45,535 bases of DNA. Origin: a virus. The stretch's first letter is position 1, and each line of letters starts with the position of its first letter. Location: the IMG/VR virus record IMGVR_UViG_3300017917_000263, positions 1 to 45,535 of that record. One strand, written 5' to 3'. Below are positions 1 to 7,388 of this stretch, piece by piece. A program made the translations under genes and the position numbers. The notes under the pieces were generated by a model. It saw only the letters and a list, made by a program, of their open reading frames with translations. It was not told the origin of the DNA and searched no databases.

Positions 1-358
1 CTGGAGCACTGTCAAAAGCTGCTTTGAGTCTAGCATTTCTTTCCTTCCAACGCTTCATTCTTTCTTTATAATCTCTTTCACGGCGTGCTCTGTCTCTTAT
101 ATAAGTGTATGGTTGTGGTTCGGGGGTAGGCTGATATTCACCCTTGTTCATCTTGTCCCAGAGTTTTATGATGAAGTCACTACCGCCATCGGGGGAGATA
201 GAGTAAAGTAATCCACTACCTCCGGGCAATGGACGGACAACTTTTTCTCTACCATAAGCAGTGTCTAAGTATTCTTTGCCACCTTCAAAGCCGCTTTTAT
301 CCAGCCGTTCTATTTCTTGAACCACCGTTGATTCAGATAGAAATTCCGAAATTTTCAT
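1..358 (-). CDS. Putative head-internal protein with capsid-targeting-like N-terminus (C-terminus outside window)
   Basis: The first 119 codons are present; the gene runs off the left edge. The protein starts MKISEFLSES, close to the leaders of the 1210, 2428 and 4625 genes and similar in pattern to the T4 capsid-targeting peptide, with a possible prohead-protease site after FLSE. The visible body is hydrophilic, with a Gly-rich patch near residues 50-60 and a strongly basic stretch near residues 88-112. There is no recognised domain. The start ATG overlaps the stop of the Dps-like gene (TAATG), so translation is probably coupled. It closes a five-gene run starting at 4625. Head location is inference from the leader alone. 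Confidence 0.6.
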   Translation of the reverse strand, partial: MKISEFLSESTVVQEIERLDKSGFEGGKEYLDTAYGREKVVRPLPGGSGLLYSISPDGGSDFIIKLWDKMNKGEYQPTPEPQPYTYIRDRARRERDYKERMKRWKERNARLKAAFDSAP

Positions 359-798
359 TACTCACGCTCTTTTTTAAGAATACTTCGTATAAACCAGGCT
401 TTCTTTCCATACAAATCTTGTAGTTCAGCCATATAATTTGCTATACCTTGTTGCTGTTCAGCAGTAGCTTGTTCAAACATAGGTAATATTAACTGTAACA
501 TTTTATCAATGTCTTGTAAAGTTTCAGCAAACATCAAACTAGCACGTGGGATTTTAGTTTGGTCTTGTATTACAGTTAACTCAGCATAGCGTTGTAGGCT
601 GCCAGGAGTGTAATGTCCTAGTATTCTAATGTATTCAGCAATTCTATCAATGGTATCGTTTACATCATTATATAATGTATCGTAGAATTCATGGTATTGT
701 GGGAAATCACTACCTTCAATGTTCCAATGAAAGTTTTGAGACTTGATAGCAAAACTTTGTGTGCTTGCTAATAATATTTTTAGACTATCTGACAACAT
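358..798 (-). CDS. Dps/ferritin-like protein
   Basis: The 146-residue product has the length and helical pattern of the Dps family (miniferritins that oxidise iron with peroxide; many also bind DNA). His24, His36, Asp40, Asp51 and Glu55 have exactly the spacing of the Listeria Dps ferroxidase ligands (H31, H43, D47, D58, E62), inside the typical FHWN and DRIAEYIRILG segments, so the iron site looks intact. The C-terminus is basic (KKERE). The gene lies between genes for proteins with capsid-targeting-like leaders but has no such leader itself. A likely AAAGGT ribosome site lies before the ATG. A role in protecting or compacting phage DNA is inference. Confidence 0.85.
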   Translation of the reverse strand: MLSDSLKILLASTQSFAIKSQNFHWNIEGSDFPQYHEFYDTLYNDVNDTIDRIAEYIRILGHYTPGSLQRYAELTVIQDQTKIPRASLMFAETLQDIDKMLQLILPMFEQATAEQQQGIANYMAELQDLYGKKAWFIRSILKKERE

Positions 799-808
799 GC
801 TATTACCT

Positions 809-1210
809 TTATTCGTTATCTAATTCAATAACTTCTGCTTGAATTCTGCCATTCGGGCGACTATATCTAAGAGGAAACTGTTCAAATTTATATGCTATAG
901 TTTCAGCCATGTCTTTGCTAGGAATTCCTGTTTTCACAATAGCAGAGCCTTGTCTAGAAACTGTTTGTAATACTCTTAATTGTGGAGTTACTTGTCTATC
1001 TTGATCTTGGAAGTCAGCATTAGGATAATCACGTGGAAGTATTTTTTGTAGTGCTTGCCACAAATCTTCAGCGCCGTAATTTTGCGGGAATTTCCCCAAC
1101 ACCCGAACAGCAAATCCGCGTTTTGGATTACTATCATTGTTAGGTGCCGCTGTTGTGGTATACTGTCCCTCTGGATCAGTAAATTCTCTTAATAATTCTT
1201 TAATTTTCAT
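809..1210 (-). CDS. Small putative head-internal protein, MKIKELLRE leader
   Basis: This 133-residue protein is of unknown function. It begins MKIKELLREF, a basic amphipathic helix ending LLRE, which fits the L-x-E cleavage rule of T4-type prohead proteases. The rest is a mixed alpha/beta domain (about residues 30-130) with an acidic end (LDNE). I recognise no catalytic motif. It sits in the run 4625 to 1, most of whose members carry the same leader. A short 17-codon frame ends on its start codon (AGATGA), suggesting coupled translation. The purine stretch AAAGGGA is about 12 bases upstream, longer than usual for a ribosome site. Confidence 0.65.
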   Translation of the reverse strand: MKIKELLREFTDPEGQYTTTAAPNNDSNPKRGFAVRVLGKFPQNYGAEDLWQALQKILPRDYPNADFQDQDRQVTPQLRVLQTVSRQGSAIVKTGIPSKDMAETIAYKFEQFPLRYSRPNGRIQAEVIELDNE

Positions 1211-1260
1211 CTTGGTGGGTTCCCTTTATACTTCCAATAGAATTCAAAAACATCTCTCAT
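1207..1260 (-). CDS. Possible 17-codon micro-ORF bridging two genes
   Basis: An ATG three bases past the 2428 gene's stop (TAATATG) opens a frame of 17 codons (begins MRDVFEFYWKY, ends NPPR) whose TGA overlaps the ATG of the next gene. It fills almost the whole gap between two cargo-type genes. It may be a translated bridge that delivers ribosomes to a start with a poorly spaced ribosome site, or it may be chance. There is no clear ribosome site of its own. Confidence 0.25.
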   Translation of the reverse strand: MRDVFEFYWKYKGNPPR

Positions 1261-1261
1261 A

Positions 1262-2428
1262 TTAGTGCTTCAACAATAATGTACTTAGTACACCAGGATC
1301 CCTTGCTGTTAAATCAGGCTCACCTGGTGCTATTATAACATTCCATTTCATACTAGGATTTGTTCTACCTTTTCGTTCCCATTCATCGTAAGAAAGGATG
1401 CTGTTTTTACTAATGCCATAAGCATCAGCTAAACGCTGTTTTAGTTCTGGAAGTTTTTCTGGAATCACTTGCCATTGTCCATCGGGACCTTTAACTAAAT
1501 TCTTTTTCTCATCCTTTACTAACAAGTCATAGAATATATCGCTAGGTACAATTCTACTGTTCTTTGTTGTTTCTAAATCTTTATCTGCTGCCTTGACTTT
1601 CTTTTCTTGACTAGTATGAGCACCTTCGCTCCAATTAATCATAAAGTTAGCGGGCTTATTTGCTAATACAACATCGGCAACTTTAGTGTAAGCATAGAAC
1701 ATAACATCTGGGTTATTTCTTGCTAAATTAAATGCCATGTCTACATATTCTGGGCTGAAGAAGTCTCCAGCATCGTGCCAACGAATAGTTACCGTGTAAC
1801 CTCCCTTGTCACCTTTCTTTTCTTCTTTCTTAATCTCTTTATCTAATTGATTAAAAAACCCATCAGGATCATTTAATAGATATGTTAGAATTCTTCCATC
1901 ACTTAACCATGGGCCCTCGAATTGTACTTTTCCACCCTTCATAGCAAAGCAATCAACTTTACAAGAACCTGCTCCTGGACATGTATTTACGATAACTAAT
2001 TTATCCGTAGATTCATCTAATGCTATCCCAACTAATGCGGCAAACCCTATATTAAAAAATTGTTCCTGTTCACCATTGCTGTGTTTCATCTTCTCGTTTT
2101 GTTTGAGAAGTTTTGTTGGTCGCACTGCCAACGCCTGTTTAATTTGGTCTGTATCGTAGCGTTTGCCTTCTTTATTATAGTATTTTACAACTGAGCTTCT
2201 GTGTATATATGGTAATTTGTATTTGTCTGTCTTAGTCTTTTCTTTACGTTCTATTCTACCCAAGTAATCTTGTAATTCGTCATCTTCAATATCACGTGTA
2301 GGAGCAGGTAACTTTGTCGCTTCGTCAACTTCTTGTTCTTGTTTTACAAATTCTTCCGGAGACATTACCTCGATGCCATTAGTAGCACCGGGTAATTTCT
2401 TAGCTTCTAATAAGTGACTTATTTTCAT
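1262..2428 (-). CDS. GP88-like Cys-rich protein with capsid-targeting-like leader
   Basis: The 388-residue protein starts MKISHLLEAK, a leader ending LLE that matches neighbouring genes. From about residue 75 it resembles the GP88 family first named from mycobacteriophage: a Cys cluster TCPGAGSCKVDCFAMKGG (Cys150, Cys156, Cys160), then RWHDAGDFFS and FYAYTK segments near residues 215-250. The family's biochemistry is, to my knowledge, not established; the clustered Cys suggests metal or Fe-S binding. The start lies one base past the upstream stop (TGATATG), without a clear ribosome site, so it probably depends on coupling. The leader suggests that this copy is packed in the virion head; that is inference. 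Confidence 0.7.
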   Translation of the reverse strand: MKISHLLEAKKLPGATNGIEVMSPEEFVKQEQEVDEATKLPAPTRDIEDDELQDYLGRIERKEKTKTDKYKLPYIHRSSVVKYYNKEGKRYDTDQIKQALAVRPTKLLKQNEKMKHSNGEQEQFFNIGFAALVGIALDESTDKLVIVNTCPGAGSCKVDCFAMKGGKVQFEGPWLSDGRILTYLLNDPDGFFNQLDKEIKKEEKKGDKGGYTVTIRWHDAGDFFSPEYVDMAFNLARNNPDVMFYAYTKVADVVLANKPANFMINWSEGAHTSQEKKVKAADKDLETTKNSRIVPSDIFYDLLVKDEKKNLVKGPDGQWQVIPEKLPELKQRLADAYGISKNSILSYDEWERKGRTNPSMKWNVIIAPGEPDLTARDPGVLSTLLLKH

Positions 2429-2429
2429 A

Positions 2430-4625
2430 TCAGCAGTTCCAACGTCTTAATGCCTTATTTATTGGACTATCCGGGTTGCGTTTTGTCTTAGCACTAGCAT
2501 GTGCTTTCTTCATACCCTTCATTCTAGCACAGAAACTCTTACGGCGCTTTGCTGCCTTAGAACCTTTCTTTAATTTGCTAGGCTTCGTAGTAACGGCGGT
2601 TTGTAATTTACTACCTGGATTCTCTCTGCGATATGCTTTTACTGCCTTACGGCTCATACCAGGTGTCTTGTCCTTTTTGTTAACCTTTTGCCAATCTTCC
2701 GATAACGAAACTAATTCATCATCTTCTACAGATGCTAGGTCTTCCCAAATAACATCACTGTCAACACCATGCTTTTGTGCCCATGATTCTACCATTTCTT
2801 CAATCATGTCAAATTGAGCTTCTGCCATTTTGATTTCTTCTTCAGACTTCATATAGTCCCATACTGTAACTAGCATAGACTTAGCAACAGCAATTTTTTC
2901 TTGGCACCATTCTGGTAGATTATCACCGGCATTAATTAGTTCGTCAATTCCATCAACAGCACGTTCTAATGTTTCTAAATTATTGTCTGCCATTCCAGCT
3001 TCATCATCATACTCTGGATTGAATTCTTCGTTCTTTGGCTTTTGACCTTTTTTCTTCATTGCGATAGCAATAGCGGCTTGTTGTGCTGGATTCATAGCCT
3101 CATCTGTTTTAGATGTTTTTGCCGCATCTTTGAAATCTTGTGCTGACGGAGCACCTTTGCTTCCTGGCTTACGCATACGTTCGCCGGAACCTTTTTTGAT
3201 TCTTTCACGCTTTGCGTGTATATTAGCCCATAAACCCGGTTTGCTTTCTGACAAAATTTCATTTGCTCTCATATCTTGCTCTGCGCTTTCATTAGTAACT
3301 TTTTTAATAATTTCTTTATCTTTTGGCTTGTCGCTCAAATCTTTGCTCTTAGCTTTTTTGCTAATTTCTTTATCGGTGCCTCTTTTAAAGATTTGTAAAT
3401 CTTTATATAATTCATTGGCTAAAACTTCTTCAGAAATTTCTGCCTCCATTACATCAGTTCCCGATTGTTTTAATATTTTTTCGATGTGTCGAATACGTTT
3501 ATGAATTTCATTTTGTCTACTCCACTCACCACCACTAGGAGCATCTAGGTATTCGTAGTTAGGATCAAAATCTCTTTTTAAATCCTTTAATTCTTGTTTG
3601 AACTTTTCAATTTCCTCAGGGCTATACACGTGTTCTTTTGGAGGATTATTGGCTCTATCAATAGCACGTTGCTTTAACATTTGTTGTGTGCGCTCACGCT
3701 CTTGCTCTGGAGTACCAGCTTTACGAACATTATAGCCCATATCTTTAGCCATCTTCATAAAGTCATCAGCTAAGCCTTCTTCTACACTTTCTTTAGGTAC
3801 ACAGTTATTAACACGTACTCCACCCTTCATTTTAGTGCCTTGTTTTTTATATCCAGTCCAGCACTTAGGATCTAGTCTCTGTTTTTCTTCAGCTACACTA
3901 GGTTGTGTATTATTTTTTCTAAGTTGCTGTGCAAGGCGCAGTTGCTTTTCTTTTTCTTGTGGACTTAACGCATCCCATGCTTGTTTGTTTGCCAAAACTT
4001 TTGGTGCCGCCTGTCTGCGTAGTTGGTCTAATTTATAATCCTCATCTAATACTTGAGCATCACGAAAATCTACAATGACTGTACGACCATCGGGTAATAA
4101 TACTTCAATGCTATCATCGAATATATCTAGCACTTTGCCTTGCTTGCCGTTATCTAACTCTACTTGTTGTCCAACTTCATAGCCATACGAATTACTAGAC
4201 TCTTTCATGTTCATACTTTTTGGGCCGGCTCTGTCAATAACACCTTTATAGTAATTTGTATATGGTTGAGTACCTTCGGGGTAAGGTACTGGTAATTTAC
4301 CAGTACTAAAACCTTGTTTGTATTCAGGAGTATTCTCAATACCGGGCATAAATGGATTACCTAATTTAGCTCCTTCTTTTACCGCCTTGCTATTAGGAAA
4401 TTTTTTGCTAGTTTTTACACCTTGAAAAATGCTACCTTGACCTCTTCTTTGGACACCACCTAATGGTTGTGCTACAGTAGCGATTGCGCCGGCTGTAGTT
4501 TCATCTAGTTTGTCATCTTCTAAAACTTTAGGATTGCGACCAAAATGAGGTGCTTGTTGACTCTGCAATCCTGCAGGATCACTTATTGGTGTAGTATTTG
4601 TCTCTAAAAGCGTGGATATCTTCAT
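2430..4625 (-). CDS. Large modular disordered protein, putative head-internal, MKISTLLE leader
   Basis: This 731-residue hydrophilic protein begins MKISTLLETN, the clearest capsid-targeting-like leader here. Modules visible in order: a Gly/Lys-rich N-terminal region; a small SH3/KOW-like beta unit near residues 148-190 (YEVGQQVELDNGKQG); a two-Cys basic motif near residues 255-280 (DPKCWTGYKKQGTKMKGG); long charged helical stretches; an acidic region near residues 540-640; and a strongly basic Cys-containing end (FCARMKGMKKAHASAKTKR, last residues RRWNC). I associate the last motif with uncharacterised proteins of environmental T4-like phages. It heads the run 4625 to 1, behind its own late promoter and a start-codon hairpin. 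Confidence 0.65.
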   Translation of the reverse strand: MKISTLLETNTTPISDPAGLQSQQAPHFGRNPKVLEDDKLDETTAGAIATVAQPLGGVQRRGQGSIFQGVKTSKKFPNSKAVKEGAKLGNPFMPGIENTPEYKQGFSTGKLPVPYPEGTQPYTNYYKGVIDRAGPKSMNMKESSNSYGYEVGQQVELDNGKQGKVLDIFDDSIEVLLPDGRTVIVDFRDAQVLDEDYKLDQLRRQAAPKVLANKQAWDALSPQEKEKQLRLAQQLRKNNTQPSVAEEKQRLDPKCWTGYKKQGTKMKGGVRVNNCVPKESVEEGLADDFMKMAKDMGYNVRKAGTPEQERERTQQMLKQRAIDRANNPPKEHVYSPEEIEKFKQELKDLKRDFDPNYEYLDAPSGGEWSRQNEIHKRIRHIEKILKQSGTDVMEAEISEEVLANELYKDLQIFKRGTDKEISKKAKSKDLSDKPKDKEIIKKVTNESAEQDMRANEILSESKPGLWANIHAKRERIKKGSGERMRKPGSKGAPSAQDFKDAAKTSKTDEAMNPAQQAAIAIAMKKKGQKPKNEEFNPEYDDEAGMADNNLETLERAVDGIDELINAGDNLPEWCQEKIAVAKSMLVTVWDYMKSEEEIKMAEAQFDMIEEMVESWAQKHGVDSDVIWEDLASVEDDELVSLSEDWQKVNKKDKTPGMSRKAVKAYRRENPGSKLQTAVTTKPSKLKKGSKAAKRRKSFCARMKGMKKAHASAKTKRNPDSPINKALRRWNC

Positions 4626-4644
4626 AATAAATTCCGTTATTATG
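4623..4644 (-). promoter_or_regulatory. Inverted repeat covering the start codon of the 4625 gene
   Basis: A perfect 8-base inverted repeat (CATAATAA / TTATTATG, six-base loop) places the whole ATG in the 3' arm and the ribosome site CGGAA in the loop. The 5' arm directly follows the late promoter GATAAATA, so RNA started there would lack most of it, whereas read-through RNA could fold and hide the start. Confidence 0.6.
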
Positions 4645-4652
4645 TATTTATC
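4645..4652 (-). promoter_or_regulatory. Late promoter GATAAATA
   Basis: This matches the T4-type late promoter TATAAATA at seven of eight positions. It lies 19 bases upstream of the 4625 gene and downstream of the terminator at 4680-4706. It should drive the operon running from 4625 to the left edge. Confidence 0.65.
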
Positions 4653-4679
4653 GTTTTTAGCTTTTAGACGCTATAAATG

Positions 4680-4706
4680 AAAAAGCCCCTTATCGGGGCT
4701 TTTTTG
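4680..4706 (-). terminator. Rho-independent terminator of the 7160 fibre gene
   Basis: A stem AAAAAGCCCC / GGGGCTTTTT with a five-base loop lies 10 bases past the stop of the 7160 gene. The minus-strand transcript has a GC-rich stem followed by a T run. Because the A and T flanks are symmetrical it could also work on the other strand. Confidence 0.85.
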
Positions 4707-4715
4707 TTGTCTATA

Positions 4716-7160
4716 TTACCAACTAGTTGTCCCAGTAAATTTGGCCCATGTATTAGATGATACACAAACATATAGATTGCCGCCGGCGTCATAAGCAGCT
4801 TGGCCTGCTGTACCTACACTTGTATTTGCTACAGGGGCAGTAGTCCATTGTACTAAATCACCTATCCAACTTAAATTGCCGGTGCCGTCTGTACTTAATA
4901 CTTGACTATTAGAACCTGCATTTGCCGGTAAATTCAATGAATAGTTAGCAGTTGCTCCGCTACCAGTAATTGTTGCGGTATAACTACCATTTAAGAAGTT
5001 GAACTTAGTACCAGTCACTTCATTTGTTAGTATGTTGCCTGAACTTGCGTTAATTGCTGTGCCTGTTCCATTCAGTGTAATACTACTGAAGCCATTAATA
5101 TATGGAGCGGGGCTTGCTCCTGCTGTGTATAAGATGTTACCAGGAACTTCCAAGTTTCCACCTGCTCCAAAACTCCAAATTTTATCGGTGCCATCAAAAT
5201 CAGTTCTAATGGTTATTGGTTCAGAGTTGGATCTATTTCTTATGGTAACTACGTCAGATCCTGTAATTCTAACGTCATCTTTAACATCTACATTAAAATC
5301 AGTCCCTGCAACTTCTGCATAACTCTGTACATCTTGTTGGTTTTGTATGTACAAAGTTTGTAAGAAAATAGGACTACTTGGTGGTGTTTCATTAATTGTG
5401 AATACAATCGGTCCACCTCCAGGAGTACTTGAACCTCCACCATACGTGAGTGTATAAGTGATAGCACCATCATATGCTTCAATATATGATAAATTAGTTA
5501 ATCCATATACAGCAGTAAAACAAGTTGGATTAGGATCATTAATAGTGACTACATATGATCCATAACCACCGTCATAATTTATTGTTGCGCTAGAGAAGTC
5601 TAAAGAACTTAAATTAAATGTACCTGTTGTTTGTTGAGTGACAGTTTGCATTCTAACGCCACCGTTATCCCAAACATTAACATGTGACCTTTCACCACCT
5701 AAGAATATTTGTGCTGAACTATTATCTTGTGTTCCACCAGCACGAATATGAATATGATTTGGCGCTGTTGGATCAATAATTACATATTGATCTCCACCAG
5801 TTAATGTACTATCAGGAACTAATTTTAATGTTGTGTACCCGAAGCCATCACCTGAACTATTACCTACCCATTGTAAGTAACCATCATTGTCGGGTGTGTC
5901 ACCAATCAATGCTCCTGGTAATGATAGATTACCAGTATTGTCAAAGTTCCAGTAGTTAACTGTAGTTGAATTGTTACCAACAGCTATAACTACATTTGAA
6001 GCACCATTTGGATATGGAGTATTGAACCCAATAACTGCTACATCTTCGGGGGCATTAGTATTTGCTGTCCAGCCCATGAGCATTATGCTGTTGGCACCTT
6101 CTCCTATAACTTGAAGAGGCGCATCGTACTGATAAAGGCTTGAGCCGCCAGAACCGTTAGCACCAATTACTAAGTTGCTTGGTATCGTCAAATTACCACT
6201 ATTGTCCATGGTCCATGTCGAAGTACCGGATGTAAATATTATATTACCACCTCCTGCGGCACCATTAGCACTAGCACCACCATTTATATAAACATTTCCA
6301 CCAGAACCTGCTGCGCCATAGCCGCCCTTAACCCATGTATCGCCACCACTTACACTACCAAAACCACCTACTAAGTTAGCAGTTCCGCCTTGTGTACCAC
6401 CTTGACCACCGACAACTTCTGCGTCAGCACCCTGACCGTTAGTGCTTTGACCTGCTGTCATGCGTACATAACCACCACCATCAAAACCTCGACCACCTTC
6501 AATGTTTATATAACCACCATAACCAGTTGTCGGGTCATCAGCATCTCCGGCATATATTTTAATATCACCTCCACCAATGTCGGCATCACCGCCCCATAGA
6601 TAAACATCACCCCCTTCGCCGGTGCCATTACCTCGTTGACCTTGGATAATGATTCTTTGTGCACTTACATTAGCATCCGGTGTTGGACCAGTGATAACTA
6701 CTTGTTGGTCAGGATCACCAAACTTTAATGTCTGCGCTGACTGATTACCACCATTGTGTAAATTTGTTGTTATTGTAGGAAATTGAACAGTACCAGTTAT
6801 GTCAAATATCCAGGTATTTGCTCCTGCTGATAATTCAATACCAGCACCGCTGTTGTTGTATAATCTAGTTGTAGTTGCCTCGTTAGCACTTGGGAAATAT
6901 GCGCCACCGTCATCGGCTCCTTGGTTTGTTTGTATATACAATCCATTGTTTGATGAATTGTATGCTGTGTCACCATTGAATGCCCATTGAGCTGTGCTAC
7001 TTCCGCCAGAATATGGTAAGTTTGCCCAGTCAGTAACACCGTCACCATATTTGATTTGGTTAGCAGTCGTGTCTAATCCTGGCTCCCCTAAAGCTAATAT
7101 TGGGTTAGCACTCGTCCAATTAGCACCTGTATCTCGTCTTAATTTAATTGTTGTTGTCAT
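4716..7160 (-). CDS. Tail fibre / receptor-binding-type structural protein
   Basis: This is an 814-residue Gly/Thr/Asn-rich beta protein. The first about 50 residues (TTIKLRRDTGANWTSANP followed by LGEPGLDT and KYGDGVTDW) match the N-terminal module common in phage fibres, related to the Mtd N-terminal domain. Residues 150-310 are a Gly-rich repeat region (GGDVYLWGG, GGYGAAGSGG). Near the end are the module STDGTGNLSWIG and a 45-residue C-terminal unit (GTAGQAAYDAGGNLYVCVS, ending TTSW) shared with the 9212 gene. It starts by TAATG overlap with the 67-residue gene upstream. It probably acts at the tail tip in host or debris binding. Confidence 0.8.
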   Translation of the reverse strand: MTTTIKLRRDTGANWTSANPILALGEPGLDTTANQIKYGDGVTDWANLPYSGGSSTAQWAFNGDTAYNSSNNGLYIQTNQGADDGGAYFPSANEATTTRLYNNSGAGIELSAGANTWIFDITGTVQFPTITTNLHNGGNQSAQTLKFGDPDQQVVITGPTPDANVSAQRIIIQGQRGNGTGEGGDVYLWGGDADIGGGDIKIYAGDADDPTTGYGGYINIEGGRGFDGGGYVRMTAGQSTNGQGADAEVVGGQGGTQGGTANLVGGFGSVSGGDTWVKGGYGAAGSGGNVYINGGASANGAAGGGNIIFTSGTSTWTMDNSGNLTIPSNLVIGANGSGGSSLYQYDAPLQVIGEGANSIMLMGWTANTNAPEDVAVIGFNTPYPNGASNVVIAVGNNSTTVNYWNFDNTGNLSLPGALIGDTPDNDGYLQWVGNSSGDGFGYTTLKLVPDSTLTGGDQYVIIDPTAPNHIHIRAGGTQDNSSAQIFLGGERSHVNVWDNGGVRMQTVTQQTTGTFNLSSLDFSSATINYDGGYGSYVVTINDPNPTCFTAVYGLTNLSYIEAYDGAITYTLTYGGGSSTPGGGPIVFTINETPPSSPIFLQTLYIQNQQDVQSYAEVAGTDFNVDVKDDVRITGSDVVTIRNRSNSEPITIRTDFDGTDKIWSFGAGGNLEVPGNILYTAGASPAPYINGFSSITLNGTGTAINASSGNILTNEVTGTKFNFLNGSYTATITGSGATANYSLNLPANAGSNSQVLSTDGTGNLSWIGDLVQWTTAPVANTSVGTAGQAAYDAGGNLYVCVSSNTWAKFTGTTSW

Positions 7161-7363
7161 TATGAATTGCCCCCGTCTATGACGTTATCTACTAGTGGAT
7201 TAAAAACTGAAAAGGCGTTGCCACCTTCATATGTGAAGTTATACACACCATTATAAACTGCTAATTGTGTGCTCCAACGATCTCCTGTATATTGGTATGT
7301 GACAGCGTTTGTTCCTACAAATACTTGTCCTACAGTAGGATTATTTGGAAATTGTAATGCCAT
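7160..7363 (-). CDS. Short fibre-associated protein
   Basis: The product has 67 residues. It opens LQFPNNPTVGQVFVG and continues VTYQYTGDRW, the short beta unit often found at the start or inside phage tail-fibre proteins. It could be a separate small fibre subunit, or a fibre N-terminus split off from the next gene, which begins by overlapping its stop codon (TAATG). It has a good ribosome site (AAAGGAT) and a late promoter GATAAATA just upstream. The separate frame and intact stop argue against a sequencing frameshift, but this is not certain. Confidence 0.7.
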   Translation of the reverse strand: MALQFPNNPTVGQVFVGTNAVTYQYTGDRWSTQLAVYNGVYNFTYEGGNAFSVFNPLVDNVIDGGNS

Positions 7364-7379
7364 TTTTTATCCTTTTATA

Positions 7380-7387
7380 TATTTATC
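7380..7387 (-). promoter_or_regulatory. Late promoter GATAAATA before the 7363 gene
   Basis: GATAAATA overlaps the region just past the stop of the 9212 gene and lies 16 bases upstream of the 7363 ATG, followed by the ribosome site AAAGGAT. No hairpin is visible here. Confidence 0.65.
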
Positions 7388-7388
7388 G

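Noticed and set aside
7160-7363. Frameshift that split a single fibre gene into the 67-residue and 814-residue frames
   Set aside because: The short gene has its own promoter, ribosome site and a TAATG junction typical of coupled genes, and the second product starts with a complete N-terminal fibre module.
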